A DNA stretch of 64,000 nt from Actinomycetes bacterium (GTDB lineage: Bacteria; Actinomycetota; Actinomycetes; Propionibacteriales; Nocardioidaceae): positions 1-64,000 of the forward strand of contig JAEWXC010000015.1 in the NCBI GenBank assembly GCA_023396115.1. Reading direction: 5' to 3'. The notes below the pieces were generated by a model that did not search any database, was not told the DNA's origin, and saw only the letters and a program-made list of their open reading frames with translations. Position 1 is the stretch's first letter; the number at the start of each line of letters is the position of its first letter. Positions 41,785 through 52,661 of the stretch are shown piece after piece. Both the position numbers and the translations under genes were made by a program.

Positions 41785-42479
41785 GGGGCGCTCCAGATCA
41801 GTCCGGCGAAGCGCCCGGCGCCGGCGCCGTCGCGACGGTGGGAGTGGTGGGTGGGGTCCTCGACCGTGCAGGTCCCCACCATCTCCACCCGCACGCCGGC
41901 GGACTCGAGCTGGCCGCGCACCCCGGCACCGAGATCCAGTGCGGGCGTGCCCCAGGTGGTCTCCGCCCAGGTGCCGGGCACCCGGGCGGACACCTCCTCG
42001 CGCATCTGCTCGGGCACCTCGTAGCAGCCCCCGCACACGTGCGGACCGATCCAGGCGGTGATCTCCCCGGCACCCTGGGCGCGCATCGTCTCGACGGTGC
42101 GCGCAACGATGTCGAGCTCGGTCCCCCGGCGACCGGAGTGCACGGCACCCAGGGCACCGCTGGCGGGATCGGCCAGCAGCACCGGGACGCAGTCGGCCAC
42201 CCGCACCATCAGTCCCGTCCCGGGGGTGCTGGTCACCAGGGCGTCCACCTCGGGCGGGTGCGCGGCCGGGTCGTGCAGCGGGGCCTCGACCACCGCGACG
42301 GCGTCACCGTGCAGCTGGTTCATCCGGGCGAATCCGACACCACAGGCCTGCACCGTGCGGGCCAGCGCCTCGGGGAAACCCGGGCGCAGACCCTGCAGGT
42401 CGAGGGTGGAGTCGGTGAAGGCGACCTCGACCGGGTGCCGGTCGGGGCCGCCGTCGATGGTCCTCCGGTCGGAGAACAC
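41781..42479 (-). CDS. pgeF: Laccase-domain purine nucleoside phosphorylase / peptidoglycan editing factor PgeF
   Basis: The protein has 232 residues in the YfiH/PgeF family. Zinc ligands are visible: H57 in NQLHGD, C97 in ADCVPVLL and H114 in AVHSGRRGT. E. coli PgeF removes wrong muropeptide precursors and helps keep the proper amino acid in the wall stem; members also cleave purine nucleosides. Its place between ftsZ and yggS is conserved in actinobacteria. The GTG start is eight bases after the ftsZ stop, with a GAGGTGAGG ribosome site. Confidence 0.92.
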   Translation of the reverse strand: MFSDRRTIDGGPDRHPVEVAFTDSTLDLQGLRPGFPEALARTVQACGVGFARMNQLHGDAVAVVEAPLHDPAAHPPEVDALVTSTPGTGLMVRVADCVPVLLADPASGALGAVHSGRRGTELDIVARTVETMRAQGAGEITAWIGPHVCGGCYEVPEQMREEVSARVPGTWAETTWGTPALDLGAGVRGQLESAGVRVEMVGTCTVEDPTHHSHRRDGAGAGRFAGLIWSAP

Positions 42480-42487
42480 ACCTCACC

Positions 42488-43705
42488 TCACTTCAGGAAG
42501 TCGGGGACGTCCAGGTCGTCGTCGTCGAACTGGACCTGGCGGCTCGGCTGGGCCGGGCGCTGGGCGGGCTGGGTCGGCTCGGGGCGGCGGGCCGGCTCGG
42601 CCGGGCGGGTCGGCTGGACCACGCGGGGCTGCTGCGCCGGGGCCTGCTGCTGGACCGGCTGGGCCGGGGCGGCGGGCCGCTGGGCCTGGACCGGGGCGGC
42701 CTGCTGGGCCGGGGCCGACTGGCGACGCAGCGTGGCCGACTCGTCCCGGCGCTTGGGCATGCCGCCGTCGAACCCGGCCGCGATGACGGTCACCCGGACC
42801 TCGTCACCCAGGGCGTCGTCGATGGTCGCACCGAAGATGATGTTCGCCTCCTGGTGCACCGCGTCGGCGACCAGGGCAGCGGCCTCGTTGATCTCGAACA
42901 GACCCAGGTCGGAGCCACCGGCGATGGAGAGCAGCACGCCGTGCGCCCCCTCGATCGAGGCCTCGAGCAGCGGCGAGGAGACAGCCATCTCGGCCGCCTG
43001 GACCGCACGGTCCTCCCCGCGCGCGGACCCGATACCCATCAGCGCCGAGCCGGCGTTGGACATGACCGACTTCACGTCGGCGAAGTCGAGGTTGATCAGG
43101 CCCGGGGTGGTGATCAGGTCGGTGATGCCCGAGACACCCTGCAGCAGCACCTGGTCGGCCTGCTTGAACGCGTCCAGCATCGACACGTTGCGGTCGCTGA
43201 TCGACAGCAGCCGGTCGTTGGGGATGACGATGAGGGTGTCGACCTCCTCGCGCAGCTTGGAGATGCCGTCCTCGGCGGAGTTGGCGCGGCGGCGTCCCTC
43301 GAAGGCGAACGGACGGGTGACCACACCGATGGTCAGGGCGCCCAGCGAGCGGGCGATGCGGGCCACGACGGGCGCGCCGCCGGTCCCGGTGCCGCCACCC
43401 TCGCCGGCGGTCACGAAGACCATGTCGGCGCCCTTGAGCACCTCCTCGATCTCGTCGGAGTGGTCCTCGGCGGCCTTCTCCCCCACGTCGGGGTTGGCGC
43501 CGGCACCCAGTCCGCGGGTGAGTTCGCGGCCGATGTCGAGCTTGACGTCGGCGTCGCTCATGAGCAGGGCCTGGGCGTCGGTGTTGATCGCGATGAACTC
43601 GACGCCCTTGAGCCCGACCTCGATCATCCGGTTGACGGCGTTGACGCCGCCCCCACCGATGCCCACGACCTTGATGATGGCCAGGTAGTTCTGTGCAGCT
43701 GCCAC
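42488..43705 (-). CDS. ftsZ: Cell division GTPase FtsZ
   Basis: This is the tubulin-like GTPase that forms the Z ring. The protein has 405 residues. The GTP-binding signature GGGTGTG is at 103-109, and the T7-loop residues for GTP hydrolysis are in [12 protein letters not shown] long Gln/Pro/Ala-rich linker (about 320-385) joins the core to the C-terminal partner-binding peptide [11 protein letters not shown]. The GTG start has GAGG 11 bases upstream. The 240 bp between ftsQ and ftsZ hold a terminator-like hairpin and an AT-rich regulatory stretch, so ftsZ has its own promoters. Confidence 0.98.
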   Translation of the reverse strand: MAAAQNYLAIIKVVGIGGGGVNAVNRMIEVGLKGVEFIAINTDAQALLMSDADVKLDIGRELTRGLGAGANPDVGEKAAEDHSDEIEEVLKGADMVFVTAGEGGGTGTGGAPVVARIARSLGALTIGVVTRPFAFEGRRRANSAEDGISKLREEVDTLIVIPNDRLLSISDRNVSMLDAFKQADQVLLQGVSGITDLITTPGLINLDFADVKSVMSNAGSALMGIGSARGEDRAVQAAEMAVSSPLLEASIEGAHGVLLSIAGGSDLGLFEINEAAALVADAVHQEANIIFGATIDDALGDEVRVTVIAAGFDGGMPKRRDESATLRRQSAPAQQAAPVQAQRPAAPAQPVQQQAPAQQPRVVQPTRPAEPARRPEPTQPAQRPAQPSRQVQFDDDDLDVPDFLK

Positions 43706-43897
43706 GGGTCCGTGTGCCTCTCGTCGTCGTGCCTGAATACGTGTGTGCGCCGCTCACGTGCGTGGCGGCGAAGTTGTCGCGCGGGGCCACCACCGACGGT
43801 GGGCGAAGAACCCTAACCGTCAACCTGAGGGTTATAGTTATGTCAACCTCGTGCTGGGCACGAGACTACGAAAGACCTCCGGGCACACACCGCAGAC
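43706..43897 (-). promoter_or_regulatory. ftsZ upstream regulatory region
   Basis: This stretch has an AT-rich island at 43811-43850, rare in this DNA. On the minus strand it contains TTGACA, a TATAAC-like hexamer, a second TTGACG and TAGGGT. TAACC (43814-43818) and GGTTA (43830-43834) form an interrupted inverted repeat. CTCGTG (43848-43853) and CACGAG (43859-43864) form a short hairpin just upstream. Spacings do not give one clear textbook promoter, but ftsZ of actinobacteria commonly has several start sites. Confidence 0.55.
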
Positions 43898-43916
43898 ACG
43901 CCGCGTGTCGCGGCGT
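43898..43916 (-). terminator. Terminator-like hairpin between ftsQ and ftsZ
   Basis: An 8-bp perfect stem ACGCCGCG/CGCGGCGT with a three-base loop lies 30 bases past the ftsQ stop. It could end or thin out transcription arriving from the dcw operon before the ftsZ promoters. Confidence 0.5.
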
Positions 43917-43946
43917 CGGCAAAGAAATTCCTCGGACGGGTCCGGT

Positions 43947-44691
43947 TCAGCGGATGGTGGGTGAACCGGGAGCGCTGACGTCGTAGACCTTGGCGTCCTG
44001 GCCGAGCAGGGCCGCCAGCACCTCGGCCTTCACGTCCGACTGCTCCGCACTCCCCCACACCACCTGGCGCCCGTCGCGCAGCTGCAGGGTGATCTGGTCG
44101 ACGGTGAGCACCTCCAGGTACTCCACGTCGCGGGCCAGGTCCCGGGGCAGCGCGGCCACCACCGAGGCCGCCTCGGCCATCGCCTCGGCGGAGGTGCCGG
44201 TGGCGATCCGCACCAGCGGCAGGTTCTCCGGCGCCTTGTCGAAGTCGCGGAAGACGATGCCCTCGGCATCCATGCCCCGCACCCGGTCCCCCAACTCGAC
44301 GACCGCGACCGCGGTCCGCTCCCGGACCTGGATCCGGACCGAGTCGGGCCACTCCCGGGTCACGTCGACCGACTTGATCGGCGCCAGCGAACGCAGCCGC
44401 TGGGCCGGGCCCCGCAGGTCCACCAGGGCCAACGGGCCGTCGCGCTCCACGTCGGCGATCCGGACGACGTACTTCTTGCTGAGCAGGTCGGCCCCGCTCA
44501 CGTGCACGTGCTGGACCGCCAGGGTCCGCGAGAACAGCACGAACCACACCGCCACCCCGGCGAGCACCAGCACCAGCGCCAGGGCCAGGGCCGGCTTCCA
44601 GGTCAGCCACCGACGGCGCCAGCGACGGCGCACGAACCGCTTGCGGGTGCGGGCCTGGTCGGCCGGAACCCGCGGGCGGACGGCGGTGTCG

Positions 44692-44699
<8 letters not shown>
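43947..44699 (-). CDS. ftsQ: Cell division protein FtsQ
   Basis: The protein has 250 residues: a basic cytoplasmic start (RKRFVRRRWRRRW), one membrane helix at about 36-57, a POTRA domain beginning LAVQHVHVSGADL, then the FtsQ domain. FtsQ couples the septal synthase FtsW-FtsI to FtsL and FtsB. The ATG overlaps the murC stop by eight bases. It is the last gene of the dcw run before ftsZ. Confidence 0.93.
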
Positions 44700-46052
<1,353 letters not shown>

Positions 46053-46056
<4 letters not shown>

Positions 46057-47123
46057 CGGGCCACCTCCGCCACGATGCGGGCGAGCTTCTCGTCGGCGTC
46101 ACGGGGCACCAGCGCGGACGCGGCGGCCCCCATCGCCGCCAGCCGGTCGGGGTCGGTGAGCAGGGCCGGGACCGTGTCGGCCACGTACTCCGGGCTGAGC
46201 GCAGCGTCGGCGACCAGCAGGCCGCCGCCGGCGTCGACGACCGGGCGGGCGTTGACGTGCTGCTCCCCGTTGCCGATCGGCAGCGGGACGTAGATCGCGG
46301 GCAGGCCGACCGCCGCGGCCTCGGAGACGCTGCTGGCGCCGGCACGGCACACCACCAGGTCGGCGGCGGCGTAGGCCAGGTCCATCCGGTCCACGTAGGG
46401 CACGACCCGGTAGGGCACCTCGGAGGTCTCCGGGTGCGCCTCGCCCCGGGGGCCGACCACGTGCAGCACCTGGATGCCGGCGGCGGCCAGCGCCGCGGAG
46501 GCACCGGAGACGGCGTTGTTGAGGTTCCGCGCCCCCTGGGAACCGCCGGTCACCAGCAGCGTGGGCCGGTCGGGCTCGAGGTCGAAGTGCGCCCGGGCCT
46601 CGGCACGGAGTGCCGGACGGTCCAGGGTGGAGATCATCCGGCGCAGCGGCAGGCCCACGTAGCGGGCGCCGGGCAGCGGGGTGTCGGGGAAGCTGACCGC
46701 GACCGCGGCCGCCATCCGGGCCCCGAGCTTGTTCGCCAACCCGGGCACCGCGTTCTGCTCGTGCACGACCACCGGGACCTTGCGGCGCCGAGCAGCCAGG
46801 TAGGCCGGGACGGAGACGTAGCCGCCGTAGCCGACGACCACGTCGGGACGGAACCGGTCCAGCACCGCCAGCGTCTCCTTGACCGTGCCGCGCAGCCGGG
46901 CCGGGACCTTGAGCAGGTCGACCGAGGGCTTGCGGGGCAGCGGGACCGGCGGGACCAGGGCCAGCTCGTAGCCGGCCTCGGGCACCACCCGGGTCTCCAG
47001 GCCGCGAGCGGTGCCCAGGCAGAGGATCTCGGTGTCGGGAGCCGACCGGACCAGGGCGTCGGCGGTGGCGAGCAGGGGCGAGGTGTGGCCGGCGGTACCG
47101 CCGCCAGCGAGGAGAACGCGCAT
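46053..47123 (-). CDS. murG: UDP-GlcNAc:lipid I N-acetylglucosamine transferase
   Basis: MurG completes lipid II at the inner face of the membrane. The GT-B fold protein has 356 residues. The first glycine-rich loop is [10 protein letters not shown] (7-16), the lipid-contact loop [13 protein letters not shown] follows, and the donor-binding [10 protein letters not shown] and [21 protein letters not shown] are present. A TAGGCT -10 element eight bases before the ATG, with no ribosome site, suggests an internal promoter and a leaderless message. The 191 bp before it (to ftsW) hold nothing else clear. Confidence 0.97.
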
Positions 47124-47137
47124 CGCGGGCCAGCCTA
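47121..47137 (-). promoter_or_regulatory. -10 element placed for a leaderless murG start
   Basis: TAGGCT on the minus strand at 47137-47132 is followed by eight bases and the murG ATG. This is one of the few intergenic gaps inside the dcw cluster, so an internal promoter here is plausible. Confidence 0.5.
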
Positions 47138-47314
47138 GGCCATGGCTGAGCGGTCCCCGGCGTCCCGCGCGGGCATCCACCCCGTGTCGCTGACGGTCTC
47201 ACACACGGCGGCGCCGGACGTCCTGGTGGAGGCCTCGCCCGGGGTGCCGCAGCACCGGTGTCCAAGGGATCGGCAGCAGGTGAGGGGCGGGGTCGGGCCG
47301 GGGTCGGGCCGACC

Positions 47315-48643
47315 TCAGCCGCGCGGGCGCGAGGCGCCGGGCAGGCGCCCGGCGGAGATGCCGCGGGAGCGGCCCTTGCGACGCGACGCCAGGGCGGCGG
47401 CGGCCTCGGGCTGGCGGCGGGCACACCCGATCAGCAGACCGACGGCCGCCAGCGACGGCAGCAGGGCCGAGCCACCGTAGGAGATCAGGGGCAGCGGGAT
47501 CCCGATCACCGGCAGCAGGCCGAGCACCATGCCCACGTTGATCACCATCTGCGACATCAGCCAGGCCACCACACCGAACGCGAAGTAGCGCACGAACGCC
47601 TGGTCGGTGTCCTGGGCGACCCGGATGCCGGCGTAGGCCAGGGTCAGGAAGAGCACCAGCACCAGCAGTGTCCCGACGAGCCCCAGCTCCTCCCCGATCA
47701 CCGCGAAGATGAAGTCGGTGTGGGCCTCACCCAGTCCGCCCCACTTCTGGGTGGAGGCCCCGATCCCCTGGCCGAAGACTCCCCCGGTGGCCAGGGCGTA
47801 GAAGCCGTGCGCGGGCTGCCAGCCGGTGCGCAGGTAGTCGGCGAACGGGTCCACGAAGGTGGTCAGCCGGGCCAACCGGTGCGCACTGGTCGCCGCCATG
47901 TAGAACGCGCCGACCGCGAGACCGCTGAGCGCCAGCCCGAACACGCGGAACGGCACCCCGACCACCCACAGCATCGCCAGCAGGATCGCGCCGAGCACCA
48001 GGGCGGTCCCCAGGTCCCGTCCGGCCAGGACCAGACCGATGACCAGCATCAGACCCGGGACCACCGGGATCAGCATCTGCTTCACCGAGCGCAGGCGCCG
48101 CTCCTTGTAGGCGAAGATGTGCGCCGCCCACAGCACGATCGCGAGCTTGGCGATCTCGGCGGGCTGGATGGTGACGGGCCCCAGCGCCAGCCAGTTCTTG
48201 TTGCCGCCGGTGCTGATGCCGAACTTCACCACCGCGCCCAGCAGACCCAGCGACAGCAGGAACCCGGGGAAGGCGAACCGGCGGATGTCGGCGATCCGCA
48301 TCCGGGAGGCCAGGAACGCCCCGGGGATGCCGATCGCCATCCAGGTGGCCTGCTTCTTGACGTAGTGGAAGGAGTCGCCCTCCTCCTCGAACGCCATCAC
48401 GCTGGAGGCGCTGAAGACCATGATCAGGCCCATCAGCAGCAGCAGCGCCGTGGCGCCGATCAGCAGGTAGTAGACGGTGAGCGGGCGGTCCAGGAACGAC
48501 TGCACGTAGTCGGTGACGGCCTCGCGGCCGGCACGTCCGCGGGCCAGGGCGCGACGGACCCGACCCGGCTCGGGTTCGGGGGCAGGAGCCGAGGGGCCGG
48601 GTGCGGGGCGGCGCCCCGTGGCCGGGCGGTCGACGACCGTCAC
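47315..48643 (-). CDS. ftsW: Septal peptidoglycan glycosyltransferase FtsW
   Basis: This SEDS-family polymerase of lipid II works with FtsI. The protein has 442 residues: a long basic/Pro-rich cytoplasmic start, then ten membrane helices. Family marks include GGNKNWLALGPVTIQPAEIAK, AGRDLGTALVL and GIPLPLISYGGSAL. The GTG at 48643 was chosen because AGGAGG stands eight bases upstream. The position between murD and murG identifies FtsW rather than RodA. Confidence 0.94.
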   Translation of the reverse strand: MTVVDRPATGRRPAPGPSAPAPEPEPGRVRRALARGRAGREAVTDYVQSFLDRPLTVYYLLIGATALLLLMGLIMVFSASSVMAFEEEGDSFHYVKKQATWMAIGIPGAFLASRMRIADIRRFAFPGFLLSLGLLGAVVKFGISTGGNKNWLALGPVTIQPAEIAKLAIVLWAAHIFAYKERRLRSVKQMLIPVVPGLMLVIGLVLAGRDLGTALVLGAILLAMLWVVGVPFRVFGLALSGLAVGAFYMAATSAHRLARLTTFVDPFADYLRTGWQPAHGFYALATGGVFGQGIGASTQKWGGLGEAHTDFIFAVIGEELGLVGTLLVLVLFLTLAYAGIRVAQDTDQAFVRYFAFGVVAWLMSQMVINVGMVLGLLPVIGIPLPLISYGGSALLPSLAAVGLLIGCARRQPEAAAALASRRKGRSRGISAGRLPGASRPRG

Positions 48644-48694
48644 GGACCTGCCCTCCTCACCTCGCTCCGGCACCGACGTGCCGGAACGGACCGC

Positions 48695-50155
48695 TCAGGA
48701 GCGGGCCGGACCCCGGCGGACCGCGGCGGCGAAGGCGTCGCCCCGCGCGGCGTAGTCGGTGAACATGTCCATGGAGGCACACCCCGGGGCCAGCAGCACG
48801 GTGTCGCCCGGCTGGGCGAACCCGGCAGCGGCCGCCACGGCACGCTCCATGGGTTCATCCTCCCGGTCGGCGATCTCCACGACGGGAACCTGCGGCGCGT
48901 GTCGCGAGAGTGCCTCGGCGATCACGTGCCGGTCCCGGCCCATCAGCACCACGGCGCGCAGCCGGTCCGCCGCGGCGGCGACGAGGTCGTCGAAGTGGGC
49001 GCCCTTGGCCAGCCCGCCCGCGATCCAGACCACCTGGCCGTAGGCCAGCAGCGAGGACTGGGCGGCGTGCGGGTTGGTGGCCTTGGAGTCGTCCACCCAG
49101 CGCACGTCGTCAGTCTCGGCGACCAGCTCGATCCGGTGCCCGTCGGGGCGGAAGCTGCGCAGCCCGTCGCGCACGGCGACGTGCGGGACGCCGTGGGCCA
49201 GGCTCAGCGCGGCAGCAGCCAGGGCGTTGGCGACCACGTGCGGAGCCGGGCTGGGCAGGTCCTCCAACGTGCACAGCTCGGCGGCCGAGGAGTGCCGCTC
49301 GGGGATGAACGCCCGGTCGACGAGGATGTCCTCGACCACGCCCATCTCGCCCACCCCGGGCATGGCCAGGGTGAAGCCGACCGCGCGGGCGCCCTCGACG
49401 ACGTCGGCCTCCTCGACCAGGCGGCGGGTGGCGGGGTCGGCGGAGTTGTAGACGCAGACCCGCTCGACACCGGTGTAGATCCGGCCCTTGTCGGCGGCGT
49501 AGGCGGCCATGCCGTCGGCCCCCGGGTACCAGTCCAGGTGGTCCTCGGCCAGGTTCAGCACGGCGGCCGACTCACAGGCCACGGTCTCGGTCCAGTGCAG
49601 CTGGAACGAGGACAGCTCGACGACCAGGACGTCGTAGGGCTCGGGGTCCATCACGGCCTCGACCACGGGACGCCCGACGTTGCCGACCAGCGCGGAGCGG
49701 AGCCCGGCGGCGGTCATGATCGCGTGCACCATCTGCACGGTGGTGGTCTTGCCGTTGGTGCCGGTGACCCCGATCCACGGCGGGGCGTCGGAGGTGGCAC
49801 GCAGCCGCCACGCCAGCTCGACCTCGCCCCAGACCGGGACACCGCGTTCGCGGGCCTGGGCCAGCAGCGGCGCGTCCGGCTTCCACCCGGGCGAGGTGAC
49901 CAGCAGGTCGACGTCCTCGGGCAGGGTCGCGGTGCTGCCGGGGCCCAGGCGCACCTTCGCCCCCAGGCTCTCCAGCAGCCGGGCCTGCTCGGCGCGCTCG
50001 TCGGTGCTGCGCTCGTCCAGGGCGGTGACGTCGGCACCGAGGAACAGCAGGTTGTCGGCGGCGGCGAAACCGGAGACACCGAACCCGGCCACGACGGCGC
50101 GCAGCCCGGCCCAGGAGTCGTCGCGGGTCAGGGCGTGGGGATCGATCGCGCCCAT
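48695..50155 (-). CDS. murD: UDP-N-acetylmuramoyl-L-alanine--D-glutamate ligase
   Basis: MurD adds D-Glu to UDP-MurNAc-L-Ala. The protein has 486 residues. It contains VAGFGVSGFAAADNL near the start, the ATP loop GVTGTNGKTTTVQM, the metal-side NLAEDHLDWYPG, and the C-terminal DDSKATNPHA and LLAPGCASMDMF motifs. Its ATG overlaps the mraY stop by one base (TGATG), a reinitiation layout. Confidence 0.97.
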   Translation of the reverse strand: MGAIDPHALTRDDSWAGLRAVVAGFGVSGFAAADNLLFLGADVTALDERSTDERAEQARLLESLGAKVRLGPGSTATLPEDVDLLVTSPGWKPDAPLLAQARERGVPVWGEVELAWRLRATSDAPPWIGVTGTNGKTTTVQMVHAIMTAAGLRSALVGNVGRPVVEAVMDPEPYDVLVVELSSFQLHWTETVACESAAVLNLAEDHLDWYPGADGMAAYAADKGRIYTGVERVCVYNSADPATRRLVEEADVVEGARAVGFTLAMPGVGEMGVVEDILVDRAFIPERHSSAAELCTLEDLPSPAPHVVANALAAAALSLAHGVPHVAVRDGLRSFRPDGHRIELVAETDDVRWVDDSKATNPHAAQSSLLAYGQVVWIAGGLAKGAHFDDLVAAAADRLRAVVLMGRDRHVIAEALSRHAPQVPVVEIADREDEPMERAVAAAAGFAQPGDTVLLAPGCASMDMFTDYAARGDAFAAAVRRGPARS

Positions 50156-51267
50156 CAGGAGCCGGCCACCCACTCGGCGTAGAACAGCCCCATCCCGGCC
50201 GCGACGCACAGGCCGGTGATGATCCAGAACCGGATCACGATGGTGACCTGCTCCCATCCGAGCATCTCGAAGTGGTGGTGCAGCGGGGTCATCCGGAACA
50301 CCCGGTGACCGGGCTGGACCCGGAAGACGGTGCGGAACAGCCCGCTGGCACGGCTCGCCTTGAACACCGAGACCTGGATCATCACCGAGAGGGTGACGAC
50401 CACGAACAGTCCGCCGATGATTGGCAGCAGCAGCTCGGTGCGGGTCAGGATCGACAGGCCGGCCAGGGCACCGCCCAGCGCCAGGGAGCCGGTGTCACCC
50501 ATGAAGATCTTGGCCGGGGAGGCGTTCCACCACAGGAAGCCGAAGCAGGCGCCGGTGATCGCCGAGGCGACCACGGCCAGGTCCAGCGGGTCACGCACCT
50601 CGTAGCACTTGGCGGTCACCTCGGCCACGCCGCAGACCTGGTTGAACTGCCAGACGTTGACCAGCGTGTAGGCGCCGAAGACCATCACCGAGGCGCCGGT
50701 GGCCAGCCCGTCCAGGCCGTCGACCAGGTTCACGGCGTTGGAGAAGCCGGTCACGAAGAACCAGATGAGCAGCACCGTCACCACGGCGGGCAGGGCCAGC
50801 CAGGAGATGTCGCGCACGAAGGAGATCGCGTTGCTGGCCGGGGTCAGCCCCTGCTCGTCCTCGAGCCACGGGGAGACCGCGAGCACGCCGAAGACCACCG
50901 CGACCAGGGTCTGGCCGATCATCTTGGCCTTGCTCCGCAACCCCAGGCTGCGTTGCTTGACGATCTTGATGAAGTCGTCGAGGAACCCGACCAGGCCCAG
51001 ACCGACGAAGAGGAAGATCAGCAGCAGCGCCGAGGCGCTGGGCGCGGTCTGGGTGATCAGCTTGGCCAGGAAGTAGGCGAGCACCGAGGCACCGATGATC
51101 ACGATGCCGCCCATGGTGGGGGTACCGCGCTTGGTGTGGTGGCTGGTGGGGCCGTCCTCGCGGATCTCCTGGCCGTAGCCACGGCGGGAGAGGATGTTGA
51201 TGGCGAACTTGGTCCCCAGCAGCGAGAAGACCAGCGCCAGTCCCCCGGCGAACAGGATCGCTCTCAT
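50155..51267 (-). CDS. mraY: Phospho-MurNAc-pentapeptide transferase
   Basis: MraY moves phospho-MurNAc-pentapeptide onto undecaprenyl phosphate to make lipid I. The protein has 370 residues and about ten membrane helices. The aspartate-rich LDDFIKIVKQRSLGL and the NAVNLVDGLDGLATG motif mark the active site, and FMGDTGSLALG the late loop. The start overlaps the murF stop (ATGA). Confidence 0.97.
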   Translation of the reverse strand: MRAILFAGGLALVFSLLGTKFAINILSRRGYGQEIREDGPTSHHTKRGTPTMGGIVIIGASVLAYFLAKLITQTAPSASALLLIFLFVGLGLVGFLDDFIKIVKQRSLGLRSKAKMIGQTLVAVVFGVLAVSPWLEDEQGLTPASNAISFVRDISWLALPAVVTVLLIWFFVTGFSNAVNLVDGLDGLATGASVMVFGAYTLVNVWQFNQVCGVAEVTAKCYEVRDPLDLAVVASAITGACFGFLWWNASPAKIFMGDTGSLALGGALAGLSILTRTELLLPIIGGLFVVVTLSVMIQVSVFKASRASGLFRTVFRVQPGHRVFRMTPLHHHFEMLGWEQVTIVIRFWIITGLCVAAGMGLFYAEWVAGS

Positions 51268-52661
51268 CGTGGTGGGTTCCCTTCCAGCAGTCCGTGCGCG
51301 ACGTGCTCGAGCGCCACGCCGCGTGACGCCTTGACGAGGACCACGTCGTCGGCCGTCACATTCTGGCGCAACCAGTCGGTGGCCGCCTCCCGGCTCGCCG
51401 TGAGAATTGCCTCACCGGCCCAACCGGCCACCTCGCGGGCCCCCTGGGCGAGGTCCTCACCGGCCTCCCCGACCACGACCAGCACGTCGAGGCCGAGCTC
51501 GGCGGCGTGCCGGCCGACCTCGCGGTGCAGGTCCCGGGACTCGGCGCCGAGCTCGCGCATCTCCCCCAGCACCGCGATCCGGCGGCCGGGGCGTCGCATG
51601 GTGGCCAGCGAGTCCAGCGCGGCCGCGGTCGAGGCGGGGCTGGCGTTGTAGGCGTCGTTGATCACCACCAGTCCGTCGGCGCGGGTGTGCAGCTCCATCC
51701 GCCACGGCGAGGCCGCCTCGGCACCCCGCAGTGCCTCGGCGACGTCGGCCAGGTCGAGGCCCATGCCCAGGGCCATGGTCGCGGCGGCGGTGGCGTTGAG
51801 CACCTGGTGCACCCCGGGTTGGCGCAGCGCGACGGTCTCGGTGCGTCCGGCGTGGGTCAGCTCGAACGTGGCCCGGCCGAGCTCGTCGGTGCTCCCGGCG
51901 GTGTGCCGGACGTCGACGTCGCCGTGTGCGCCGGTGCCCCAGGTCAGCACCCGGGCATCGGTCCGGCTGGCCATCGGTGCCACCAGCGGGTCGTCGGCAG
52001 CCAGCACCGCCACCCCGTCGGGGTCGAGCGCCTCGACGATCTCGCCCTTCGCGACGGCGATCGCCTCCCGGGAGCCGAACTCCCCGACGTGCGCGGTGCC
52101 CACGTTGAGGACCGCGGCGACGGCGGGAGGCGCCACCTCGCACAGGGCGGCCACGTGGCCGCGCCCGCGGGCGCCCATCTCCACCACCAGGTACCGGGTG
52201 GTCGGTGTCGTTGCCAGCACGGTGAGTGGGACGCCCAACTCGTTGTTGTGGTTGCCCCGCGTGGCGACCGTCTCACCGTGGGCGGCCAGGACGGCGGCCA
52301 GGTAGTCCTTGGTGCCGGTCTTGCCGGCGGACCCGGTCAGCGCCGCGACGGTCAGCCCCCCGACGGCCCCGACGACGTGGCGGGCCAGCCGCGACAGCGC
52401 GGCCACCGGGTCCTCGACCAGGACGCCGGGCCCCTCCACCCGACGGGTGCCCAGCCAGGCCGCGGCTCCGGCCTCGAGCGCAGCGGCGGCGTAGTCGTGA
52501 CCGTCGACGCGTTCGCCCACGACGGCCACGAACAGCCCCCCGGGTTCGACGGCACGGTTGTCGAGGGCGGCGGGGGCGGTGACGAGCACCTCGGCGGCGG
52601 ACTCGTCGGCCAGGGTGCCGCCGACCACCTCGGCGATCCGGGCCAGGGTCATCGGGATCAT
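51264..52661 (-). CDS. murF: UDP-MurNAc-tripeptide--D-alanyl-D-alanine ligase
   Basis: MurF adds D-Ala-D-Ala, finishing the pentapeptide precursor. The protein has 465 residues. The ATP loop is ALTGSAGKTGTKD (where many Mur ligases have GKTTT), then TRGNHNNELGVP, which is diagnostic of MurF. NDAYNASPASTAAAL and the C-terminal VLVKASRGVALE are present. It overlaps murE and mraY by ATGA junctions. Confidence 0.97.
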   Translation of the reverse strand: MIPMTLARIAEVVGGTLADESAAEVLVTAPAALDNRAVEPGGLFVAVVGERVDGHDYAAAALEAGAAAWLGTRRVEGPGVLVEDPVAALSRLARHVVGAVGGLTVAALTGSAGKTGTKDYLAAVLAAHGETVATRGNHNNELGVPLTVLATTPTTRYLVVEMGARGRGHVAALCEVAPPAVAAVLNVGTAHVGEFGSREAIAVAKGEIVEALDPDGVAVLAADDPLVAPMASRTDARVLTWGTGAHGDVDVRHTAGSTDELGRATFELTHAGRTETVALRQPGVHQVLNATAAATMALGMGLDLADVAEALRGAEAASPWRMELHTRADGLVVINDAYNASPASTAAALDSLATMRRPGRRIAVLGEMRELGAESRDLHREVGRHAAELGLDVLVVVGEAGEDLAQGAREVAGWAGEAILTASREAATDWLRQNVTADDVVLVKASRGVALEHVAHGLLEGNPPR

